Positions 46,372 to 57,175 of a stretch of DNA of 64,000 bases are shown here, in pieces. Position 1 is the first letter of the stretch; every line of letters starts with the position of its first letter. A model generated the notes under the pieces. That model was given only the letters and a program-made list of their open reading frames with translations. It did no database searches and had not been told where the DNA came from. The DNA comes from Allium sativum (lineage: Eukaryota; Streptophyta; Magnoliopsida; Asparagales; Amaryllidaceae), in the NCBI GenBank assembly GCA_030737875.1, contig CM060912.1, positions 331,068,731 through 331,132,730 on the forward strand, read 5' to 3'. A program made the translations under genes and the position numbers.

Positions 46372-46610
46372 TGTAACAACCCGTATTTTCAATAACCTGT
46401 TATAACATAAATGGAGGCAGAATTAAACTGTAAAATCTGAATCAAGGGAAACGGGCTATGCCATTGCGTTCGTCTCGGAAAAATACGCGAAATAGAGTCC
46501 GAGTTTTCGAAAATCGGAGTCCGTATGACCAAGATATGGCCTCGCGAAGTTTCACGTAAAATTCCCAAATTAAAGTATACTTAATTAAGTGAAATGGGTT
46601 GCGCAGAGAA

Positions 46611-46648
46611 ATATATATATATTGATATATATATATATATATATATAT
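46611..46648. repeat. (TA)n tract in F LTR
   Basis: Interrupted by TTGATA; lengths differ in the 3' LTR (53256-53305) and solo LTR (56758-56804). Confidence 0.9.
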
Positions 46649-46962
46649 AATTGAAAATTAAATAAATAAATAAGCAAAAATGTTCAAAACAGCAAATAGG
46701 GAGAGGGGAATAACCGAACCGGCCGATTTTTGAGGTCGACCCGAGCCCGCTGGATCGACTAGGGGTTAATCCAGGGTGTTTGGCTGTCAACCCGTGGGCC
46801 GATTCGCTCAAATGCAGATTTTGCATTTGGATGGTTCTCATGGTTCATCTTTAATCTAAAGGCCCTAGATGGTTCCTACACTTGACTTCTTCCCCAAGAC
46901 ATGCTTTGATGGCTTGGATTGAATCTAGATTTAATCCTATGGCCTAAAACACTTGCTTAATC

Positions 46963-46970
46963 TATAAATA
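46963..46970 (+). promoter_or_regulatory. TATA box, 5' LTR of F
   Basis: TATAAATA in AATCTATAAATAAGACC; equivalents at 53620-53627 and 57119-57126. The leader ORF begins about 50 bp downstream. Confidence 0.65.
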
Positions 46971-47019
46971 AGACCCTAACCTATCCTAAATCCTCATTAT
47001 TCATTCATGCAACTAAACT

Positions 47020-47232
47020 ATGGCAAAATTGCTACTCTCATGGCCTCCACTTAACTATCCTAGCCTCCACTTCATTTCTATGAGAGGTTTCATGATCATG
47101 AGAGTGTTAGAGAGTCCCTATGTTAGTATGAGAGCTTCTCAAGTTGATTTCAAGGCAAAAGCTTTGATCTTTGTTCATAAAGATGGGGTTTTTTTATTGA
47201 TTTGGAGTGTTCATCTTTGGGTTTTTGGGTGA
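47020..47232 (+). pseudogene. Leader ORF of family F LTR, frameshifted copy
   Basis: Same start (MAKLLLSWPPLNYPSLHF) as the intact copies at 53677 and 57176. Seven Ts instead of five at about 47189-47195 shift the frame after VHKDGVF. The product is not recognised. Confidence 0.4.
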
Positions 47233-47940
47233 TGGCATGCATAGGCTTCATCACAAGCTTTAATTTAATCGATTTAGGCCTTCATAGCAATGTAAGCCCT
47301 TTCCCTACTCTTAGATATTCACTATGAAGTTAAATGTTCATGTTGCAAGTTTGGGTTTGATCATTGAGAATGATACATGCTATCATGTTATGCAAGCTTA
47401 TGAAGTCATTATCTTGATCTTATGAGCTAAAAGCTATAACCTTTATGTTGATATGTTGCATTATGCAACATGAGAACCTTCATACCCTTTATGTCAACTT
47501 GCATATGAAGTCATAACCCTTATATGATGATATATGCGAGTTACTAGTCATCATTCCATGTCTTTTGTCAACATGATTCGCTTATGTGCCAAGTTTGGGT
47601 TTATGCATGTTTTTGAGGCTTAAGAATGTAACATGCAAGCTAATGAACACATTTGTGCCTCATTCGCCACCATGATTAACTTGTGGCTTAATATCCATTT
47701 TTGTCATGCCTTTGCCAAGTCTCTTCTTTTAATCCATTACGTTGTTGCGAACGTATATGCGAGTTTAAAAAGCGTTGGGGTCACACTATGGGAAAACATA
47801 ATGATATGAACATGATTTGGGTAAATGGGTATAAACATGACAACGTGTAACGTTAAATATGACATGTGTTTATACTTGAAAACATGACTTGAAATATAAC
47901 ATCGAAGTTGACATGTAAGTATGCATAAAAACACAAGCTT

Positions 47941-48003
47941 GGGAATTTACCTATTAAGTTAGGTCTACCCTTTGGGAATTTACCTATTAAGTTAGGTCTA
48001 CCC
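47941..48003 (+). repeat. Tandem 33-bp duplication
   Basis: Two copies of GGGAATTTACCTATTAAGTT followed by AGGTCTACCC; each contains the inverted word ACCTA/TTAGGT. Also at 54595-54657 and 58039-58101. Confidence 0.85.
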
Positions 48004-48075
48004 AAATGCTTGAAAAACTTGTAACATGTTTTGGAAACATGATGAACATGACACTTAGATAATATAAGTGTGGCC

Positions 48076-48274
48076 AACTCGAGGTTGGGTTGAGTTTGCA
48101 ACGTAAAACTACCCAGAACCGACCGGCCTAACTAGTAGTTGCAAACAATAGGACCCAATGTGAGAAGTTGGTCATGTTGTGCTTAAACCCGAGGTTAGAC
48201 CAAGTTGTGGTGTAAAGCTACCCAGAACCGACCGGCTTAACTAGTAACCGCAACAAAGTCTAATGTGAGAGGTT
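48076..48274 (+). other. Tandem pair of structured ~92-nt elements (5' LTR of F)
   Basis: Copy 1 (48076-48169) has P1 AACT/AGTT, P2 TTGGGT/ACCCAA, P3 GTTTGCAAC/GTTGCAAAC, P4 ACTA/TAGT. Copy 2 (48186-48274) has P1 AACC/GGTT, P2 TTAGAC/GTCTAA, P3 GTTGTGGT/ACCGCAAC (one G-U), P4 GCTA/TAGT. All four helices change on both sides between copies or relative to families A and C. Confidence 0.78.
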
Positions 48275-48303
48275 GAGGTGCATTAAGTAATTATTGCCAC
48301 ATG

Positions 48304-49185
48304 ATAGGGTTAAGTTAATTTGATTAATGACTCTTAATCAAATATGACATGGACAAGTGGGTTAAGTAATTTGATTAGGCTAATGATACTTAACAAAACA
48401 TGACAAGGTTGGGTAGGTTAAGTAACTTGATTTGCCAAACGACACTTAACCATTTTTATACGACTAGTGGACGGGGTTAAGTTAACCAACACTTAATCAA
48501 TCCAACACGATAATTTGGTAAGGTTAAGTAAGTTTTCTTAATAACACTTAACCGAAAGATACAGTTAATGGATGGGGTTAAGATTAGACTCAACTAGTCT
48601 AAACATGATAATTGGATGGGGTTAAGATTAGACTCAACTAGTCTAAACATGATAATCGGATGGGGTTAAGTTAGCCTAGACTTAATTAATCCCACTTGGT
48701 AGTTTAATGGGGTTAAGTTAAACACTTAACTAATCTAACTCGTTAATTTGATGTGGTTAAGTGAACTATACTTAACCAATCTAACCCGTTAATTTGATGT
48801 GGTTAAGTGACCTAAACTTAACCAATCTAACTCGTTAATTTTATGTGGTTAAGTGATCTATACTTAACCAATCTAACTCGTGAATTTATTGAGGTTAAGT
48901 TAACCCACATTTAACCAATATAACGTGAAAACATGATAAGGCTAAGTCATGAATCGCTTGAATACACTTGACCGGTTTGACTAAGTAATTTGATAGGGTC
49001 AAGTTAATATATACTTAACCAACTTGAGCATGATTTGTAGACGGGTTAAGTCTCGAACTTGGATACTTAGCCAATTTTGACATGATTTGTAGACGGGTTA
49101 AGTCTCGAACTTGGATACTTATCCAATTTTGACATGATTTGTAGACGGGATTAAGTCATGAACTTAAGTGACACTTAATCTGTTA
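48304..49185 (+). repeat. Array of ~18 GTTAAGT...ACTTAAC hairpins (5' LTR of F)
   Basis: Units of about 40-60 bp. Arms vary together in places: GATTAAGT/ACTTAATC in the last unit against GGTTAAGT/ACTTAACC in most. Two exact or near-exact unit duplications (about 48572-48660; 49033-49140) show recent expansion. Confidence 0.85.
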
Positions 49186-49379
49186 TATAAACCCTAATTC
49201 GGAGGATTAGATGGGTAACCGTAATTAATGAGGATAACAGGAATAAGGCTAAGTGGTAAACTTTAGTTGAAGGATAACTAAGTAATGATTCTTAGTCAAG
49301 GAAATTTAGACCAGTTCATAGATAGATGAGTAACCTGGTACGGTAGGTCATCGTTTAAGTATACAAGTAGGAGCAAGTA

Positions 49380-50060
49380 TCTGATTTAGATAAAGGCTCC
49401 AGCGAACTGGGTAACGAAGCAGCGGCTTCGGGGAACGTGAGGATATTCTTGGGATCCCTCTATGAGCTGCCAGGTAATTATACTCGGCTCATGAGAGGTT
49501 AAGGTCTGCGTTAGAAGAACCAAGAGTATGCCTTGGTTGCTATGCGAGCGACCTAAAGACGGGGATGGATAGGGGATAGTCGACGATACACGGTCGTACC
49601 CTAGATAGCATTTTTCGTCAGGCTACCTACCATCTTTGGTCAAGCGTGTACGTACGGAAAGGCAGAGAACACCCAATAGACCATAATTGCTATCTAATTA
49701 TGGTTGCGGTAAGGATAGGATTGTGGGTTGGCCAGTAGTGTTTTCTCATACAGGATTTATCCTGTCTTGTCTTTCGCTAGTTGAGGGAGGGGTCCCGTGG
49801 GACCATAGCCACGGATAGAAAAACAGACCTTAGCATCTGCACCGGCAGATAAATCGAAAGCTCCCGACCGAGTCCTGTATTTCCTGACCTGCCCTGTGAC
49901 AGGACTCGGATGGCACGATGTGATACATGTGCATACAGTCATGGAAAAACGATTCACGATGAATGCGTGGGGAAAAGGGCGCGGTTGGCGGTTAGCGTAA
50001 TCCCTAGTGGCCCTAGGTGGTTGAACCCAAACCGAGATACGAAAACGTGCAATAGGTAAG
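49380..50060 (+). other. Foldable GC-richer segment of F LTR
   Basis: Several short inverted repeats, including ACCAAG...CTTGGT (about 49529-49547), GTCCCGTGGGAC (49791-49802) and CTATCTAATTATG words. Not shared by eye with families A and C. No ORF. Confidence 0.4.
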
Positions 50061-50665
50061 CGTAATCCCTAGTAGCCCTAGGTAGCATAAGTCCTAGTTG
50101 TACAAACGATAATTCATGTCGGAAGACCCTAGCTAGGTTTAGGGTAACAGTCCAAACCGATCTTAAGGATCATGGAACTATGTTAAAGTAATATAGAATC
50201 TCATGGGAAAAGCCCGTATGGTCTACGGCAAGGGACTCAACATTTACATGGGATAAAACATACGAGTTGAGTAACCTATATATGCGATATATTAGGTTGG
50301 CATGGACCATTACACGACTTTTAAGTAAGGGTCATTCATGGTTAACACATGATACGGTGGGGATACTAGTACGGTAGGTGCAGAGCTAAAAAGACAGGAT
50401 AGATACCGTGGGATGTTATACGTGATAGATATCTTGGGGATATTATATTTGACGATGTGATACCTTGTTTTACCTTGACATCGTAATTTATCATGACACC
50501 TTAGTTTATCTGAGTTCAGTAGTTCATCCTGTTATTTTGATTTAGCTTATCTATCATGTCATCATGCTTATGTTCATCTCAGTTTCTCACGTCAGTTAAC
50601 TTTACTAGTTTTTATACTAATAGTAGATAGGGCTTACTCAGTCTTTTTGACTGACCCGTTTTGTT

Positions 50666-50857
50666 TTGCCTCTTTTCTTCCGTTTCCCCCCAGGTTACAG
50701 GGAGGAAATACTGTTGGTTAGTTCAGACTTCTTCTGCTTGAAGGTCATCATGGATGGCTTGGACTTTTCTTGGCTATGGCTACTTTACTGTTTTTACTTG
50801 GGGAATAATTTATGGAAAAGTCTTTATGCTTCTTTATTTTTGCAAGACAGGTTTTGA
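50666..50857 (+). CDS. Hydrophobic U5 ORF of family F, uncertain
   Basis: 63 codons containing REEILLVSSDFFCLKVIMDG and then an aromatic/leucine-rich stretch. Repeated at 61904-62101 in the 3' LTR. Overlaps the predicted acceptor. Homologous open DNA exists in families A and C. Coding status doubtful. Confidence 0.2.
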   Translation: MPLFFRFPPGYREEILLVSSDFFCLKVIMDGLDFSWLWLLYCFYLGNNLWKSLYASLFLQDRF

Positions 50858-51038
50858 TGTACTCTGATGTAAAAGGCTTTAGACCTTACTTATTAATGAA
50901 TTTATGAAAGTTCGATTTTACTTCCGCTATTTTATATGTTCTATCTTGTGATATTTCTGTGCATTTTTACCAATAATGCCCCTCTAAAGCTTGTGCATTC
51001 CTTTGCGAGTGACCCTAGCGGAGGCGGGGTGTTACATG

Positions 51039-51050
51039 TGGTATCAGAGC
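51039..51050 (+). promoter_or_regulatory. Primer-binding site of F, tRNA-iMet type
   Basis: TGGTATCAGAGC, 2 bp after the LTR end. Confidence 0.93.
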
Positions 51051-51579
51051 AGAAGGTTACCAGACTGGGCAAAAGTTTTTAAAGACCTTCTGAAAACTAT
51101 TTGGAAAAAAAAAACCGTTTACAAAGAAGCATTTTTCAAGAAAATTTTCTTTTAAAAGAAAAAGGCTATTCCCCAAAGGCCATTAGCACTATCATTGTTT
51201 CCTTAATTGAGTCTCTTTTCCTTTCTTTCCTCCATCTGTAGTCACAGTAGTTTTAACTGCGACTAGTCTTTTCTACCTACGAAAGTGCTTTCCATACGAT
51301 GGAGGTGGTTCTCGAGAGACCAGTGGCCGCGTTATAAGAAAGGATCGTGAGAAAGAAGGATAAAGGATACGAGCTTAAGGATAAGCAACTTGTTGGTATG
51401 GCTTAGTCCTCAAAGGAGGGAGAAAGATGAACAATGAAACCCATGACGAGAGAGTACCTTTGGCATGGTAAAACGGGGCGGATAGTTAAGTATTATGGGA
51501 CAAGGACAAGATCATTGGGAGGGCAGTAGTATGCTCTCATTTCTAGAGTACCTCGGAAGGAGGGTAACGATCTTGTTAA

Positions 51580-52350
51580 AGGTTTAGCTTTTCTTCTCTA
51601 TCATCCCGTTAGGACTTCGTTGTTCGTATCATTTAAGTATGCTTCGATAGTTGAGTCTCTGCACCTTAAGTACTAGCGTAATAGAGAATCCCATTTTTGT
51701 CTCAAAGTCCTATTGGAGAATCAGTCCATTTATACATGACTTGTTTGGATTTGGGAATGTCTATGCCAAGTGTTGAGTTTGGAAATAATGCTTATGTTTA
51801 TAAGCTATGGATGGATTCTAGGGATGAAGTGGTTATCCAGTAGGGGGTGCCACTCTCGGTTTTGATAGGAGGGTAGTTAGACCTTTTGACTAGCCTTGGT
51901 AATGCCCTCGAAGTATCGGGTAACCTTTTTGAGGTTCTGTCATGACTAGTTACTTAGAATCCCTTGATGCCTTTATTGGAAATTTGAAGCCCGATCGAGT
52001 GGTGTTCGCCAATAAGACGGATGGTTTACTTCATTTATGCATGGGTTATAGAGATCACCCTAGTAAGTGCGCATGATAACCTGATTGACATCTGTTTACT
52101 TTCAAGAGAAAGTTCTTCTACATGGAATGCCTTATAGTATATAAACGAGATCCAAGATTCACTAGTGAATTTTGGAAAGCTTGCATGAGATCATGAGTAC
52201 GCAGTCATGTTTGCGTCAAGTATTCTAGGAAAAGGATAAGTGCAAGTGGAACGAGAGGCGACGAAGAAATGAGTTCCAGCTCATGTTATGGAAACAGGAA
52301 TAAGAAGCTACAAAATCGCGAAGTTAAAAGACGACTTTGATGGTCAAAGA
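51580..52350 (+). pseudogene. Mosaic of protease, RT, integrase and chromodomain scraps
   Basis: In order: protease-like DNA (about 51580-51970, AATGCTTATGTTTATAAGCT and SYLESLD-like TTACTTAGAATCCCTTGATG); an RT scrap reading FANKTDGLLHLCMGYRDH (52004-52057, compare [18 protein letters not shown] in C); an integrase scrap RDPRFTSEFWKA (52146-52181); and a chromodomain scrap KKLQNREVK (about 52310-52331). The deletions differ from those in element A, so the two families lost pol independently. Confidence 0.75.
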
Positions 52351-53001
52351 CTAGATACGCGCATGGTATCTCTTTTTGGGAGTATATCCTTGATCCCTGT
52401 TTTCTGTAGAGCTTACTTGTAGGCTATCTTTTGTGGACATCCTCTCGGTCCTATTCTCCGTTACAAACCCTGTGAGGAGTTTGTCCTGTTTATCTTCTCG
52501 ACCCTGTTTCAGGGAATTCTTGGTAGAACCCTATGGATGTAAACATGTATTTGAAACATGTTATGATTGATATGGTTGCAAGTGGTTGCAAGTGGTTGCT
52601 CGTGGATCCGCGAATACACATTAGATACTAGCTCGACTCGGTCACATTTCATATTGCATATGACGAGTATTTATACTTGTTTATGGATGAAATCGAATGT
52701 ATTATCATGCGGTTGTTGCATATGAATGAATGATTGTGCACGCATATAGTATCTATATGACTAGGACTATATGCATACATGTTGGATTCATGGCACTATA
52801 CATATTTTGCATTAGAAAGATTATTCAGGCCTGATCATTAGCATTAGCTAAGGAACATGTACACACACGTTTTGCATATATTCATACAGCATTAGAAATC
52901 ATCTAAGGACAATGGTTGCTTGTGGATGATGTTTTGAGTAGATGGATGATGGATGGTAGGATATGTTCTTCCTAACTTGGAGATTTCGGGGACGAAATCC
53001 T

Positions 53002-53016
53002 AAAAGGTGGGGAGAA
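53002..53016 (+). promoter_or_regulatory. Polypurine tract of F
   Basis: AAAAGGTGGGGAGAA directly before TGTAACAACCC. Confidence 0.88.
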
Positions 53017-53253
53017 TGTAACAACCCGTATTTTCAATAACCTGTTATAACATAAATGGAGGCAGAATTAAACTGTAAAATCTGAATCAAGGGAAACGGG
53101 CTATGCCATTGCGTTCGTCTCGGAAAAATACGCGAAATAGAGTCCGAGTTTTCGAAAATCGGAGTCCGTATGACCAAGATATGGCCTCGCGAAGTTTCAC
53201 GAAAAATTCCCAAATTAAAGTATACTTAATTAAGTGAAATGGGTTGCGCAGAG

Positions 53254-53289
<36 letters not shown>

Positions 53290-53676
53290 ATATATATATA
53301 TATATAATTGAAAATTAAATAAATAAATATGCAAAAATGTTCAAAACACCGAATTGGGAGAGGGGAATAACTGAACCGGCCGATTTTTGAGTTCGACCCG
53401 AGCCCGCTGGGTCGACTAGGGGTTAATCCAGGGTGTTTGGCTGTCAACCCGTGGGCCGATTCGCTCAAATGCAGATTTTGCATTTGGATGGTTCTCATGG
53501 TTCATCTTTAATCTAAAGGCCCTAGATGGTTCCTACACTTGACTTCTTCCCTAAGACATGCTTTGATGGCTTGGATTGAATCTAGGTTTAATCCTATGGC
53601 CTAAAACACTTGCCTAATCTATAAATAAGACCCTAATCTATCCTAAATCCTCATTATTCATTCATGCAACTAAACT

Positions 53677-53982
53677 ATGGCAAAATTGCTACTCTCATGG
53701 CCTCCACTTAACTATCCTAGCCTCCACTTCATTTCTATGAGAGGTTTCATGATCATGAGAGTGTTAGAGAGTCCCTATGTTAGTATGAGAGCTTCTCAAG
53801 TTGATTTCAAGGCAAAAGCTTTGATCTTTGTTCATAAAGATGGGGTTTTTATTGATTTGGAGTGTTCATCTTTGGGTTTTTGGGTGATGGCATGCATAGG
53901 CTTCATCACAAGCTTTAATTTAATCGATTTAGGCCTTCATAGCAATGTAAGCCCTTTCCCTACTCTTAGATATTCACTATGA
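53677..53982 (+). CDS. Leader ORF of family F LTR (101 codons), function unknown
   Basis: Starts about 50 bp after the TATA box and is the first ATG of the predicted transcript. Product begins MAKLLLSWPPLNYPSLHF, contains MRGFMIMRVLESPYVSMRA and VHKDGVFIDLECSSLGFWVM, and ends FPTLRYSL. The predicted splice donor falls after the Asn codon near the end (53946/53947), in phase 0. No domain recognised. The solo LTR copy (57176-57478) keeps an open frame of almost the same length despite substitutions. Confidence 0.38.
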   Translation: MAKLLLSWPPLNYPSLHFISMRGFMIMRVLESPYVSMRASQVDFKAKALIFVHKDGVFIDLECSSLGFWVMACIGFITSFNLIDLGLHSNVSPFPTLRYSL

Positions 53983-54730
53983 AGTTAAATGTTCATGTTG
54001 CAAGTTTGGGTTTGATCATTGAGAATGATACATGCTATCATGTTATGCAAGCTTATGAAGTCATTATCTTGATCTTATGAGCTAAGAGCTATAACCTTTA
54101 TGTTGATATGTTGCATTATGCAACATGAGAACCTTCATACCCTTTATGTCAACTTGCATATGAAGTCATAACCCTTATATGATGATATATGCGAGTTACT
54201 AGTCATCATTCCATGTCTTTTGTCAACATGATTCGCTTATGTGCCAAGTTTGGGTTTATGCATGTTTTTGAGGCTTAAGAATGTAACATGCAAGCTAATG
54301 AACACATTTGTGCCTCATTTGCCACCATGATTAACTTGTGGCTTAATATCCATTTTTGTCATGCCTTTGCCAAGTCTCTTCTTTTAATCCATTACGTTGT
54401 TGCGAACGTATATGCGAGTTTAAAAAGCGTTGGGGTCACATTATGGGAAAACATAATGATATGAACATGATTTGGGTAAATGGGTATAAACATGACAACG
54501 TGTAACGTTAAATATGACATGTGTTTATACTTGAAAACATGACTTGAAATATAACATGGAAGTTGACATGTAAGTATGCATAAAAACACAAGCTTGGGAA
54601 TTTACCTATTAAGTTAGGTCTACCCTTTGGGAATTTACCTATTAAGTTAGGTCTACCCAAATGCTTGAAAAACTTGTAACATGTTTTGGAAACATGATGA
54701 ACATGACACTTAGATAATATAAGTGTGGCC

Positions 54731-54929
54731 AACTCGAGGTTGGGTTGAGTTTGCAACGTAAAACTACCCGGAACCGACCGACCTAACTAGTAGTTGCAAA
54801 CAATAGGACCCAATGTGAGAAGTTGGTCATGTTGTGCTTAAACCCAAGGTTAGACCAAGTTGTGGTGTAAAGCTACCCGGAACCGACCGGCTTAACTAGT
54901 AACCGCAACAAAGTCTAATGTGAGATGTT
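54731..54929 (+). other. Tandem pair of structured ~92-nt elements (3' LTR of F)
   Basis: Copies at 54731-54824 and 54841-54929 with the same helix sequences as the 5' LTR pair; P1 of copy 2 is weakened on the 3' side (TGTT instead of GGTT). Confidence 0.75.
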
Positions 54930-54959
54930 GAGGTGCATTAAGTAATTAATGCCACATGA

Positions 54960-55845
54960 TAGGGTTAAGTTAATTTGATTAATGACTCTTAATCAAATAT
55001 GACATGGACAAGTGGGTTAAGTAATTTGATTAGGCTAATGATACTTAACAAAACATGACAAGGTTGGGTAGGTTAAGTAACTTGATTTGCCTAACGACAC
55101 TTAACCATTTTTATACGACTAGTGGACGGGGTTAAGTTAACCAACACTTAATCAATCCAACACGATAATTTGGTAAGGTTAAGTAAGTTTTCTTAATAAC
55201 ACTTAACCGAAAGATACAGTTAATGGATGGGGTTAAGATTAGACTCAACTAGTCTAAACATGATAATCGGATGGGGTTAAGATTAGACTCAACTAGTCTA
55301 AACATGATAATCAGATGGGGTTAAGTTAGCCTAGACTTAATTAATCCCACTTGGTAGTTTAATGGGGTTAAGTTAAACACTTAACTAATCTAATTCGTTA
55401 ATTTGATGTGGTTAAGTGAACTATACTTAACCAATCTAACCCGTTAATTTGATGTGGTTAAGTGACCTAAACTTAACCAATCTAACCCGTTAATTTGATG
55501 TGGTTAAGTGATCTATACTTAACCAATCTAACTCGTGAATTTATTGAGGTTAAGTTAACCCACATTTAACCAATATAACGTGAAAACATGATAATGCTAA
55601 GTCATGAATCGCTTGAATACACTTGACCGGTTTGACTAAGTAATTTGATAGGGTCAAGTTAATATATACTTAACCAACTTGAGCATGATTTGTAGACGGG
55701 TTAAGTCTCGAACTTGGATACTTAGCCAATTTTGACATGATTTGTAGACGGGTTAAGTCTCGAACTTGGATACTTAGCCAATTTTGACATGATTTGTAGA
55801 CGGGATTAAGTCATGAACTTAAGTGACACTTAATCTGTTATATAA
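54960..55845 (+). repeat. Hairpin array (3' LTR of F)
   Basis: About 18 units, almost identical in order to 48304-49185. Confidence 0.85.
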
Positions 55846-56514
55846 ACCCTAATTCGGAGGATTAGATGGGTAACCGTAATTAACGAGGATAACGGGAATA
55901 AGGCTAAGTGGTAAACCTTAGTTGAAGGATAACTAAGTAATGATTCTTAGTCAAGGAAATTTAGACCAGTTCATAGATAGATGAGTAACCTGGTACGGTA
56001 GGTCATCGTTTAAGTATACGAGTAGGAGCAAGTATCTGATTTAGATAAAGGCTCCAGCGAACTGGGTAACGAAGCAGCGGCTTCGGGGAACGTGAGGATA
56101 TTCTTGGGATCCCTCTATGAGCTGCCAGGTAATTATACTAGGCTCATGAGAGGTTAAGGTCTGCGTTAGAAGAACCAAGAGTATGCCTTGGTTGCTATGC
56201 GAGCGACCTAAAGACGGGGATGGATAGGGGATAATCGACGATACACGGTCATACCCTAGATAGCATTTTTCGTCAGGCTACCTACCATCTTTGGTCAAGC
56301 GTGTACGTACGGAAAGGCAGAGAACACCCAATAGACCATAATTGCTATCTAATTATGGTTGCGGTAAGGCTAGGATTGTGGGTTGGCCAGTAGTGTGTTC
56401 TCATACAGGATTTATCCTGTCTTGTCTTTCGCTAGTTGAGGGAGGGGTCCCGTGGGACCATAGCCACGGATAGAAAAACAGACCTTAGCATCTGCACCGG
56501 CAGATAAATCGAAA

Positions 56515-56519
56515 GCTCC
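56515..56519. repeat. Target-site duplicate of solo LTR (left), GCTCC
   Basis: Identical to 61103-61107. Confidence 0.93.
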
Positions 56520-56774
56520 TGTAACAACCCGTATTTTCAATAACCTATTATAACATAAATGGAGGCAGAATTAAACTGTAAAATCTGAATCAAGGGAAAC
56601 AGGCTATGCCATTGCGTTCGTCTCGGAAAAATACGCGAAATAGAGTCTGAGTTTTCGGAAATCGGAGTCCGTATGACCAAGATATGGCCTCGCGAAGTTT
56701 CACAAAAAATTCCCAAATTAAAGTATACTTAATTAAGTGAAATGGGTTGCGCAGAGAAATATATATATATATAT

Positions 56775-56808
<34 letters not shown>

Positions 56809-57175
56809 GAAAATTTAATAAATAAATATGCAAAAATGTTCAAAACAGCGAATTGGGAGAGGGGAATAACCGAACCGGCCGATTTTTGAGGTCGACCCGA
56901 GCTCGCTGGGTCGACTAGGGGTTAATCCAGGGTGTTTGGCTGTCAACCCGTGGGCCGATTCGCTCAAATGCAGATTTTGCATTTGGATGGTTCTCATGGT
57001 TCATCTTTAATCTAAAGGCCCTAGATGGTTCCTACACTTGACTTCTTCCCCAAGACATGCTTTGATGGCTTGGATTGAATCTAGGTTTAATCCTATGGCC
57101 TAAAACACTTGCCTAATCTATAAATAAGACCCTAACCTATCCTAAACCCTCATTATTCATTCATGCAACTAAACT

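Larger units (their letters stand above)
47292..50693 (+). other. Predicted LTR leader intron (5' LTR of F)
   Basis: Donor CAAT|GTAAGCC at 47292. The 3' side reads TTTTGACTGACCC (branch-point-like CTGAC), then a long pyrimidine tract TCTTTTCTTCCGTTTCCCC and CAG|GTTACAGG with AG at 50692-50693. About 3.4 kb. The acceptor is 343 bp before the LTR end. Confidence 0.5.
46372..51036 (+). repeat. 5' LTR of element F (4665 bp)
   Basis: TGTAACAACCCG...GGGGTGTTACA. Order: LTR-start palindrome, (TA)n, TATA box (46963), ~100-codon leader ORF, donor GTAAGC (47292), tandem 33-bp duplication (47941-48003), structured pair, ~18-unit hairpin array, further foldable region (49380-50060), acceptor (50692-50693), U5 and terminal block. 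Confidence 0.92.
51037..53016 (+). mobile_element. Interior of element F (1980 bp, pol scraps)
   Basis: PBS at 51039-51050, purine tract at 53002-53016. The opening 250 bp resembles the element A interior (GAAGCATTTTTCAA, GGCTATTCCCCAAAG). Protease, RT, integrase and chromodomain scraps follow between 51580 and 52350. From 52390 to 53000 it is 3' untranslated sequence with ATATGxATG words. No functional gene. Confidence 0.83.
53017..56519 (+). repeat. 3' LTR of element F, part 1
   Basis: Nearly the same as 46372-49870 of the 5' LTR. Leader ORF 53677-53982, donor GTAAGC at 53947, structured pair 54731-54929, hairpin array about 54960-55845. Interrupted at 56519 by the solo LTR. Confidence 0.92.

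Noticed and set aside
48304..49185. Regularly spaced repeats resembling a CRISPR array
   Set aside because: Units are hairpins with variable spacing and imperfect arms inside plant LTRs; no cas genes, and the window is a plant-type retrotransposon nest.
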